Assembly: GCA_963658405.1 (NCBI GenBank)
Contig: CAVKQI010000007.1
Span: forward strand, 1-50,142
Reading direction: 5' to 3'
DNA from: CAG-791 sp963658405
Lineage (GTDB): Bacteria; Bacillota; Clostridia; Lachnospirales; Lachnospiraceae
Length of the DNA: 50,142 nt
Shown: positions 42,281 through 48,853 of the stretch, piece by piece
Position numbering within the stretch: position 1 is the first letter of the stretch
Layout: each line of letters opens with the position of its first letter
Position numbers and translations under genes: made by a program
Notes under the pieces: model-generated
What the model was told of the DNA's origin: nothing
Seen by the model: only the letters and a program-made list of their open reading frames with translations
Databases searched by the model: none

Positions 42281-42916
42281 ATGGAATTACAGGTTACAGA
42301 CGAAGGCGCGAAAACATATGAGGAGGTCATGCTGGTATACGGCTCTGCCTTAAAGCAGATCTCCACCAAGCTGGAAATCCTCAATGACGAGTTTCAGCAT
42401 GTGCACAATTACAATCCCATCGAGCATATCAAATCCAGGCTCAAGACTTCGGAGAGCATTGTAGCCAAGCTGAAAAGACAGGGATATGAGTCCACCATCA
42501 GCAATATGGTGAAGTATGTAAACGACATTGCGGGAATACGGGTGATCTGCTCCTTTAAGTCGGACATCTACCGCATCGCCGACATGATCCAGAACCAGAG
42601 CGACATCACCATCGTCTCCATCAAGGATTACATCGCAGAGCCCAAGAAGAGCGGCTATGAGAGCTACCATATGCTGGTGCTGATCCCGGTATATCTCTCG
42701 GACCGCATAGTACATGCCAGAGTGGAGATCCAGATCCGCACCATCGCCATGGACTTCTGGGCCAGCTTAGAGCACAAGATCCAGTACAAATTCCCCGGCA
42801 AGATCCCGGAGCATATCAATGCGGAGCTGCAGGAGTGCGCCAGGATGGTATCGACGCTGGATACCAAGATGCTGACATTGAATAATGAGATCAGAGATAT
42901 TATCGGAGAAGATTAA
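42281..42916 (+). CDS. relQ: Small alarmone synthetase, RelQ/YjbM type
   Basis: A 211-residue single-domain (p)ppGpp synthetase. It transfers pyrophosphate from ATP to GTP or GDP. Family motifs: IEHIKSRLKTSESIVAKLKR, NDIAGIRVICSF with the catalytic-site Asp, EPKKSGYESYHMLV, and VEIQIRTIAMDFWASLEHKIQYK. Length and lack of a hydrolase domain place it with RelQ/SasB. Its start lies 3 nt after the stop of the GT2 gene, so the two are translationally coupled. A strong terminator follows at 42974. Whether alarmone signalling is tied to polysaccharide output here is inference. Confidence 0.93.
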   Translation: MELQVTDEGAKTYEEVMLVYGSALKQISTKLEILNDEFQHVHNYNPIEHIKSRLKTSESIVAKLKRQGYESTISNMVKYVNDIAGIRVICSFKSDIYRIADMIQNQSDITIVSIKDYIAEPKKSGYESYHMLVLIPVYLSDRIVHARVEIQIRTIAMDFWASLEHKIQYKFPGKIPEHINAELQECARMVSTLDTKMLTLNNEIRDIIGED

Positions 42917-42973
42917 GAAGTTCGATGGACGAGACAAACGTCATCGATTCATAATTTTATCGCATAAAAAAGG

Positions 42974-43006
42974 CGCCGGACCTACTGCAGGGTCCGGCGT
43001 CTTTTT
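42974..43006 (+). terminator. Rho-independent terminator after relQ
   Basis: CGCCGGACC pairs perfectly with GGTCCGGCG around an 8-nt loop, with AAAAAA upstream and CTTTTT... T-run downstream (43000-43006). It may work in both directions. Confidence 0.9.
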
Positions 43007-43485
43007 GTGATAGGAATCAAGAAAGATGCAAGGAGAATAATTGCATCTGTTCAGGAATATCGCGCTTCCCTGGAAAAACGAAAAAGTCCCCATAAATGAG
43101 GAGTGCCCAGGCACCTTTCGGCACCTGGGCGTATTATGAAAAAATTATCTGTGCATCTGCATCTGATGTATTTAATATAACGGATAAATATGAACAGAAT
43201 ATGAACGACATGTGAAACTAAAGTTAATAGTTACAAAAACGAAGTGGAATGAAAAAGTATTTTATACAAATTTTACAAATGCTTTTTCCGCAGCACCGAA
43301 AAGGTGTTGTGCACTGTGTATGTCGTCGATGCAGGGGCGGCAGCGGACACAGGGCCGGAAATGCAGGCAAATCTGACGATCGGCAGCAGCTTACCGGCAG
43401 CCTGCAGCATATAGTCGACAGTCTATAATATATAGCCGACAGTCTGTAGCTTACCTCCAATAGTTGGCATCCAATAGTCGCCAGC
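43007..43485. other. Non-coding region between relQ and the GH31 gene
   Basis: No gene is supported. It holds an 8-bp inverted repeat (AGATGCAA/TTGCATCT, 43024-43048), a 7-bp GC-rich hairpin (GCCCAGG/CCTGGGC, 43105-43130) without a T-run, an AT-rich stretch (43135-43280), and a tract of short degenerate repeats (43390-43490). Confidence 0.6.
43405..43484. repeat. Short degenerate repeats downstream of the GH31 gene
   Basis: ATATAGTCGACAGTC at 43409-43423 recurs 21 nt later as ATATAGCCGACAGTC (43430-43444), followed by AATAGTTGGC and AATAGTCGCC near 43459 and 43473. AGCTTACC also occurs twice (about 43389 and 43448). Units are imperfect and not CRISPR-like. Confidence 0.65.
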
Positions 43486-45444
43486 CTACAGCCTGGAAAT
43501 GCCGTCATCATCATACCGCTCGTAGGAGGCATCTTCGTATCCCAGCATCCTGATGCTCTCCTCCCGGATGGCCGGGACGGTCTCTGCCGGGTCTGCCAGG
43601 GGTATGCAGCAGCCCTTGCGGATAAAGAGAGGCACCTCATTTAAGGCAATCTGCACATAGTGTACACCCTGAGGAAGAATTTCCCGGTGGGTGATCTTGG
43701 AACCGGAGAGCTTTACAAAGAGCATTTCCTCCGGCAGATAGACGGTGCGTCCTGTGGCATTCTGGGTATAAACAGGAGCGATCATGATCTCATTGCCCAG
43801 GATCAGCTGATCCTCGGTATTGCGCGCGATGGGATCCTCCGGATAGACAAAGGCCAGAGGCTTGAACATCATGTCATCCCCCAGGGCAGCCTTCATATAT
43901 TCGCTGTACAGATAGGGGATCAGCCGGTAGCGCACCTCGATCACAGCACGGAAATCCTGAATATCCTCGAACTGGTAGACCTCCTGCTCCCTGGTATTGG
44001 AGGCCGTGTGATTGCGCATCAGGGGCGTGAAGACACCCAGCGCCAGCCACCGCAGCAGCAGATCCCGGCTGGTATTGCCGGCAAAGCCGCCCAGATCGGC
44101 GCCGGCATAGAGAAAGCCGCACATATTCAGGGAAGGCATCATTTTCAGATTCAGCAGAATGTGGGACCACCAGGTGGAATTATCCCCGGTCCAGGTGCCG
44201 CCGTAGCGATGCATGCCGATATAGGAGGAACGGGAAAACAGCAGGATCCGCTTATCCGGCGAGAGCCGTTCAAAGGCCTCGCCGGCGGCTCTGGTCATAT
44301 AATAGCCAAAGAGATTGTGCACCTGTTCGTGGCAGACAGATTTGCCGTTCACATTGTGATAAAAGCGCTGATAATCCTGATGGCTGTTGGCCAGGGAAAA
44401 CAGCGCCTTCATCAGCTCAAAATGCCGTATCCCCGGATTGTCCTCTGCGATATAGCCATGCAGATAGTCCTTGAATGCGGCGATGCTCTCTCTGGAAAAG
44501 AAAATAGAAGGCTCATTCATGTCATTCCAGAAAGCATCAATGCCCTGAGAGACCAGAAAATCATACTGGTCGCCGAACCATTTCCTCGCATCTGCATTGA
44601 GGACATCCGGAAAATGGGACCAGCCCGGCCAGACAGTGGCCTCAAAGAAGGAGCCGTCCTCACGGCGGCAGAAATACCCCTTTTCACAGCCNNNNNNNNN
44701 NNNNNNNNNNNNNNNNNNNNNNNNNNNNNNNNNNNNNNNNNNNNNNNNNNNNNNNNNNNNNNNNNNNNNNNNNNNNNNNNNNNNNNNNNNNNNNNNNNNN
44801 NNNNNNNNNNNNNNNNNNNNNNNNNNNNNNNNNNNNNNNNNNNNNNNNNNNNNNNNNNNNNNNNNNNNNNNNNNNNNNNNNNNNNNNNNNNNNNNNNNNN
44901 NNNNNNNNNNNNNNNNNNNNNNNNNNNNNNNNNNNNNNNNNNNNNNNNNNNNNNNNNNNNNNNNNNNNNNNNNNNNNNNNNNNNNNNNNNNNNNNNNNNN
45001 NNNNNNNNNNNNNNNNNNNNNNNNNNNNNNNNNNNNNNNNNNNNNNNNNNNNNNNNNNNNNNNNNNNNNNNNNNNNNNNNNNNNNNNNNNNNNNNNNNNN
45101 NNNNNNNNNNNNNNNNNNNNNNNNNNNNNNNNNNNNNNNNNNNNNNNNNNNNNNNNNNNNNNNGAGAGCAGGACAAAATTATGGGCTGCATAGGAAGAAT
45201 TCCGGTTTTCGGACATATTCTGATCGTCTGCGCAGTCGCTGATATAGAGAAATCCCCGCTTGTTGATGCCCCGGTTGGCTTCGCCCAGTCCGAAGACCAT
45301 AGCTTCCTCAGAAAGCGCTGCGGTAAAGCAAAAGCCCTCCGCAAAGGAGAGACTGCCAAAGGACAGCGCATCTGTACAAAGAGGGACAGAGGCCGTGACC
45401 GCTTCTGTCTCAAAAGGTGTGCCGTAACGATATTTCTGAATCAT
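43486..45444 (-). CDS. GH31 alpha-glucosidase (interrupted by N gap)
   Basis: About 652 residues, of which 158 fall in the gap. The start (MIQKYRYGTPFETEAVTASV, FGLGEANRGINKRGF) and the end (FGYYMTRAAGEAFERL, FSRSSYIGMHRYGGTWTGDNSTWWSHILLNLK, MCGFLYAGADLGGF) closely match the alpha-glucosidase of Blautia obeum as I remember it (about 663 residues). The nucleophile Asp is in FWNDMNEP and the acid/base Asp in WTGDN. It releases glucose from alpha-glucosides; no signal peptide is seen, so it is probably cytoplasmic. The C-terminus is some 12 residues shorter than in that relative. GAGGT lies before the start. It has its own promoter and operator (45513-45542). Confidence 0.92.
   Translation of the reverse strand: MIQKYRYGTPFETEAVTASVPLCTDALSFGSLSFAEGFCFTAALSEEAMVFGLGEANRGINKRGFLYISDCADDQNMSENRNSSYAAHNFVLLXXXXXXXXXXXXXXXXXXXXXXXXXXXXXXXXXXXXXXXXXXXXXXXXXXXXXXXXXXXXXXXXXXXXXXXXXXXXXXXXXXXXXXXXXXXXXXXXXXXXXXXXXXXXXXXXXXXXXXXXXXXXXXXXXXXXXXXXXXXXXXXXXXXXXXXXXXXXXXGCEKGYFCRREDGSFFEATVWPGWSHFPDVLNADARKWFGDQYDFLVSQGIDAFWNDMNEPSIFFSRESIAAFKDYLHGYIAEDNPGIRHFELMKALFSLANSHQDYQRFYHNVNGKSVCHEQVHNLFGYYMTRAAGEAFERLSPDKRILLFSRSSYIGMHRYGGTWTGDNSTWWSHILLNLKMMPSLNMCGFLYAGADLGGFAGNTSRDLLLRWLALGVFTPLMRNHTASNTREQEVYQFEDIQDFRAVIEVRYRLIPYLYSEYMKAALGDDMMFKPLAFVYPEDPIARNTEDQLILGNEIMIAPVYTQNATGRTVYLPEEMLFVKLSGSKITHREILPQGVHYVQIALNEVPLFIRKGCCIPLADPAETVPAIREESIRMLGYEDASYERYDDDGISRL
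44692..45163. other. Assembly gap (472 N) inside the GH31 gene
   Basis: All bases are N. With the two partial flanking codon bases the gap spans 158 codons, and both sides read in one frame. Confidence 0.99.
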
Positions 45445-45512
45445 GATTACCTCATTCTGCCGCAGACTGCTGTGGCATGTTGGTGTTGAACAGTACTTTT
45501 CTTATCAAAATG

Positions 45513-45542
45513 ATTATAACGGAAAACGATTTCCGAAATCAA
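45513..45542 (-). promoter_or_regulatory. Promoter with LacI-type operator for the GH31 gene
   Basis: On the minus strand, TTGATT (45542-45537) and a perfect TATAAT (45518-45513) are 18 bp apart, a good sigma-A promoter about 70 nt upstream of the start codon. The spacer contains the palindrome CGGAAAACGATTTCCG (45520-45535, read on plus), with the central CG and flanking AAA/TTT typical of LacI-family operators. A repressor bound there would block RNA polymerase, fitting sugar-induced control. No regulator gene is in the window. Confidence 0.75.
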
Positions 45543-45666
45543 CATTAAACTTCCGCGTAACCATTCAGAGGCTATTGCACAATCCAGCCGGACGAGGGAG
45601 CGGGTGGCGGATGCTGTCCCTTTCACCTCAATTTTTCAGCAGGGCATACCGCAACAGCAAAACTTG

Positions 45667-45675
45667 TGTTATGAT
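45667..45675 (+). promoter_or_regulatory. Possible extended -10 promoter for the 45797 gene
   Basis: TGTTATGAT fits an extended -10 (TGnTATGAT) on the plus strand; no good -35 is visible. Between here and 45760 nothing else is recognisable except the palindrome ATCCCCGGGGAT near 45725. Confidence 0.35.
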
Positions 45676-45761
45676 GTTGGATAATGACAAGGCAGAAAGA
45701 AAAGCCTGACAGGATTTCTTTTTATCCCCGGGGATGCTAAAAGGCATTTCCCAAAGATTAC

Positions 45762-45796
45762 ACCGGAGAATTCGCCTTCGCGATAAAGAGGTAAAT
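45762..45796 (+). repeat. Intergenic hairpin/RBS element, copy 11 (short form)
   Basis: CGGAGAATTCGCCTTCGCGA joins directly to TAAAGAGGTAAAT before the ATG at 45797. Hairpin 2 and the 3' arm of hairpin 1 are deleted, while the RBS part is kept. This copy lies outside the polysaccharide genes proper. Confidence 0.75.
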
Positions 45797-46489
45797 ATGA
45801 GAGAGACACAGAATGCAGATGAGATGATCCGTGCCAACGGCGCAGCAGAGGCAGCGCAGACCGACCGCTTAAAGAGTGAGATCGACGAGTACAGCAGACA
45901 GCTCGAAGAGCTCACGGCACTGTATCAGAAGAATAATGTACTGGTAGACCGGCTGCAGAAGATCAATCTGACAGCAGCAGACAGCATGCGCACGATCCTG
46001 CAGGAGAATGCAGAGCGCAAAGAGGAAAAGAGCGAGACCGATCCGGCAGAAAGCGCCAGAGAGCAGGAGGCGCTCCGGCAGGCCCTGGCCGATTCTGTGG
46101 AGGATTCCCAGAAGAGGATCGAGGAGCTGCTGCAGCAGTCCGACCAGCTGGCACACAGAGAGAATGTCCGGGTATACAGAAATGTGCAGGCTTCCATGAT
46201 AGCCGAGCTGGAAAAGCAGACCCAGCAGCTGCAGGCAGCCCAGGATGAGCAGACCCAGAGCCTGCAGTCCCTGCAGGAGGAGCAGCTGCAGAATATGCAG
46301 GCTGTGCAGACTACCGTGAACCTGCTGCAGACCCGCCTGGAGCAGATCGCGCAGGATGTCGAGGATATAGACGCACCCTCCGGCGTAGGCCTGCAGGTAG
46401 TGACTTTGATTTTCGTGATCCTGTCCACAGCCCTGGGCGTTTTGTCCTTCCTGGGTATTAATCTGAACTGGATCCTGAGTCTTTTCTGA
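45797..46489 (+). CDS. Coiled-coil protein with C-terminal membrane segment
   Basis: A 230-residue protein of unknown function. Residues 20-190 are almost wholly charged and Gln-rich helix (for example EKQTQQLQAAQDEQTQSLQSL and LQEEQLQNMQAVQTTVNLLQ), predicting long coiled coils. A hydrophobic C-terminal region (about 200-230, GLQVVTLIFVILSTALGVLSFLGINLNWILSLF in two pieces) would anchor it in the membrane with most of the protein in the cytoplasm. No enzyme motif is visible. The flavin-reductase gene begins 15 nt after the stop, so they are likely co-transcribed. The start at 45797 has AAAGAGG; 45734 in frame is inside the upstream element. Confidence 0.75.
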   Translation: MRETQNADEMIRANGAAEAAQTDRLKSEIDEYSRQLEELTALYQKNNVLVDRLQKINLTAADSMRTILQENAERKEEKSETDPAESAREQEALRQALADSVEDSQKRIEELLQQSDQLAHRENVRVYRNVQASMIAELEKQTQQLQAAQDEQTQSLQSLQEEQLQNMQAVQTTVNLLQTRLEQIAQDVEDIDAPSGVGLQVVTLIFVILSTALGVLSFLGINLNWILSLF

Positions 46490-46504
46490 TAAAAGGAGAT
46501 CGTA

Positions 46505-47065
46505 ATGGCCAGAGTATTTTGGAAACCCGGCAATATGCTTTATCCCGCACCGGCCGTCATGGTCAGCTGCGCGGATGAGAACGGCAATGCCAATATCATG
46601 ACAGCAGCATGGACAGGCAATGTGAGCAGTGACCCTGTGACCGTATCTGTGTCCATCAGACCGCAGCGCTATTCCTATGAGATCATAGACAGAACCGGAG
46701 AGTTCGTGATCAATCTGACGACCCGCGCACTGGCCTATGCCACCGATTACTGCGGCGTGCGTTCCGGCCGGGACGAGGACAAATTTGAAGTGCTTCACCT
46801 GACAAAGGCACCTTCCGTAAAGGTGAAGGCCCCGGGAATCGCAGAGAGCCCGGTGAGCCTGGAGTGCAAAGTGGTGGACCGCAAGAAGATCGGCGTGCAT
46901 GAGATGTTCATCGGCGAGGTCGTGGGTGTGGATATCGACGATCAGTATCTGGATGAGAAGGGACGCTTTGATCTGGAAAAGGCAGACCTGTTGGCTTATT
47001 CCCATGGTGAGTATTTCACATTGGGGGAGAAACTGGGAAAGTTCGGATTTTCCGTCAAGAAGTGA
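46505..47065 (+). CDS. Flavin reductase-like (FMN-binding split barrel) protein
   Basis: A 186-residue protein with the split-barrel flavin-binding fold: PAPAVMVSCADENGNANIMTAAW at the start, SIRPQRYSYEII, GEFVINL, and SGRDEDKF, all typical of the flavin reductase/FlaRed family. It should bind FMN and either reduce flavin with NAD(P)H or act as a flavin-dependent reductase of unknown partner. GGAG precedes the start. It lies between a coiled-coil membrane protein and a wall peptidase; the context gives no clear substrate. Confidence 0.9.
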   Translation: MARVFWKPGNMLYPAPAVMVSCADENGNANIMTAAWTGNVSSDPVTVSVSIRPQRYSYEIIDRTGEFVINLTTRALAYATDYCGVRSGRDEDKFEVLHLTKAPSVKVKAPGIAESPVSLECKVVDRKKIGVHEMFIGEVVGVDIDDQYLDEKGRFDLEKADLLAYSHGEYFTLGEKLGKFGFSVKK

Positions 47066-47072
47066 TTGACCA

Positions 47073-48659
47073 ATGAGAAAACTGACAGCATATGCCATAA
47101 AAATACATATCTGGGTGGTAGAGGCGACACTGGCGGCGCTGGTGATCAGCCTCTTTTTCCTGCCATCCCGGAGCTCCTTTGAACAGACAGGAGATAACCT
47201 TTATCAGCTGACCTTAAACGGCACACCGGTGGGCACCGCCGATTCCATGGATACCGCCCGGTACTGCCTGACCCAGGCCAGAAGATCCATCGCCGGAGAC
47301 GGCAGCGAGCTGACCTATGTGCAGGCGGATCTGGCCGCAGAGAGTCAGGAAGTGCTGTGGGGACGCGTGGATACCGAGGAAGAGATCATCAGTCGGATGA
47401 CGAAGGTCCTGCGCCAGAAGGTGGAAGAAGCCACCCTCGAGCGCTGCTATACCCTCAAGATCGGGACCTTTACCGTCAATCTGGCCAGCAAGGAAGATGT
47501 GTTGGAGCTGCTGACCAGGGTGCTGGAAAAATATGACCCTGAAAATCAGTATGTGGTGCGGCTGGTCCTGGATCCCGACCGGGAGATCAATGCACTGACA
47601 GCGCAGGTGATCTCCACCGTGGAGCAGGCCCAGATCGAGGAAAAGGAACAGAGCCTGCCTACCGCCGGCATTGTGGAGACCATGTCAGATATTTTCCGCT
47701 CGGTCCAGCCGGCAACGGGCAAGGATTTTGAGGATTATCCCCTGGGACTGCAGTCCATGGATTTCGCCCAGAAGGTGGAAGTGGTGGAGGCCTATGTGCC
47801 CGCCGGCCAGATCTCCGATCTGGAGGATGCCGTGGATGCGGTGACAAAGGACAAGGAAAAGGAAGAGATCTACGAAGTACAGGCCGGGGATACCCTTTCC
47901 CAGATCGCGGAAGAGTACAACCTGACTACCGATGAGCTGGTGTCCATGAATACCATGCTCTCCAGCGCGGATTCCACCATCCGGACAGGGGACGAGCTGA
48001 CCGTGACTGTGCCCACCCCGGAGCTTTCCGTGGTCTATACCAGGCAGGAATACTACGAAGAGGATTATGACGAGGACATCATTTATGTGGACAATGACGA
48101 CTGGTATACTACGAAATCCGAGGTGATCCAGCAGCCCTCTGCCGGACACCGGAAGGTCATTGCAAAGGTACAGTATAAAAATGACGCCCGGATCGGCGCA
48201 GAGATCGTCAAAGAAGAAGTGACCAGCGCAGCAGTGCCCAAGATCGTGGAGCGGGGCACCAAGGAGCCGCCTACCTTTATCTGGCCGGTATCCGGCGGCA
48301 CGATCACGTCAAATTACGGCGGACGCTCGGCACCGAAGGCCGGCGCCAGCACCAACCACAAGGGCACGGATATTGCCCTGCCTGTGGGCAGCGCTGTCAT
48401 GGCGTCCAGCAGCGGCGTGGTTACCGTGGCCGGCTGGCAGAGCGGCTACGGCAATGTGGTCTACATCAGCCATGCGGACGGCAGAGAGACCCGGTACGGA
48501 CATCTGAGCAAGATCCTGGTATCCGTGGGACAGAGCGTTTCCCAGGGACAGAAGATCGCCCTCTCCGGCAATACCGGCAACAGCACCGGCCCCCATCTGC
48601 ACTTTGAGATGCGCATCGGCGGCGAGGCTGTGAATGTACTGCAGTACATTTCCAGATAA
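47073..48659 (+). CDS. Membrane-anchored M23 peptidase with LysM and G5 domains
   Basis: A 528-residue cell-wall enzyme. One membrane anchor (about 14-34) is followed by a beta/alpha region, a LysM domain near 266-312 (YEVQAGDTLSQIAEEYNLTTDELVSMN), a G5-type domain near 315-395 (acidic DYDEDIIYVDNDD, then KVIAKVQYKNDARIGAEIVKE), and the M23 catalytic domain at 400-528. Zinc ligands are visible: His429 and Asp433 in NHKGTD, and His508-Leu-His510 in GPHLHFE. It should cut peptidoglycan cross-links outside the membrane, with LysM holding it on the wall. The RBS is weak (no clear SD within 12 nt); it starts 7 nt after the previous stop, suggesting coupling. Confidence 0.93.
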   Translation: MRKLTAYAIKIHIWVVEATLAALVISLFFLPSRSSFEQTGDNLYQLTLNGTPVGTADSMDTARYCLTQARRSIAGDGSELTYVQADLAAESQEVLWGRVDTEEEIISRMTKVLRQKVEEATLERCYTLKIGTFTVNLASKEDVLELLTRVLEKYDPENQYVVRLVLDPDREINALTAQVISTVEQAQIEEKEQSLPTAGIVETMSDIFRSVQPATGKDFEDYPLGLQSMDFAQKVEVVEAYVPAGQISDLEDAVDAVTKDKEKEEIYEVQAGDTLSQIAEEYNLTTDELVSMNTMLSSADSTIRTGDELTVTVPTPELSVVYTRQEYYEEDYDEDIIYVDNDDWYTTKSEVIQQPSAGHRKVIAKVQYKNDARIGAEIVKEEVTSAAVPKIVERGTKEPPTFIWPVSGGTITSNYGGRSAPKAGASTNHKGTDIALPVGSAVMASSSGVVTVAGWQSGYGNVVYISHADGRETRYGHLSKILVSVGQSVSQGQKIALSGNTGNSTGPHLHFEMRIGGEAVNVLQYISR

Positions 48660-48753
48660 AAATCCGGTTCGGGTCCTGCATAATCAGACGAAAATGTCTA
48701 GTTGTGCCGGAAATGTGCAATATACACAAAAGAGAGTGAAATTATTCGTGGAA

Positions 48754-48782
48754 TTGACATCTTTTCCTAATTAAGCTACTCT
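48754..48782 (+). promoter_or_regulatory. Candidate promoter for murA
   Basis: TTGACA at 48754-48759 is a perfect -35. A weak -10 (TACTCT, 48777-48782) follows at 17 bp; a TATATA shortly after is too far away. The gene starts 71 nt downstream with GGGAGGAG as RBS. Confidence 0.55.
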
Positions 48783-48853
48783 ATATAAGTTACTATAAAA
48801 GTATCAGGCAGTGATTTTTCTGGCCGCTGCAGTCTGGGAGGAGCATCGACTAT

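Noticed and set aside
43105..43130. Second terminator after relQ or for the GH31 transcript
   Set aside because: The 7-bp GC stem has no T-run on either strand and lies far from the GH31 stop.
43224..43640. Minus-strand 138-codon frame with YRLS-type repeats
   Set aside because: The apparent peptide repeat only reflects the short DNA repeats at 43405-43484; half of it overlaps the GH31 gene in another frame.
43660..45489. Plus-strand open frame of 609 codons opposite the GH31 gene
   Set aside because: It runs through the N gap, has no RBS or domain, and lies antisense to a well-supported glucosidase.
45443..45709. Plus-strand 88-codon frame between GH31 and the coiled-coil gene
   Set aside because: It overlaps the GH31 promoter and operator, has no RBS, and resembles no known protein.
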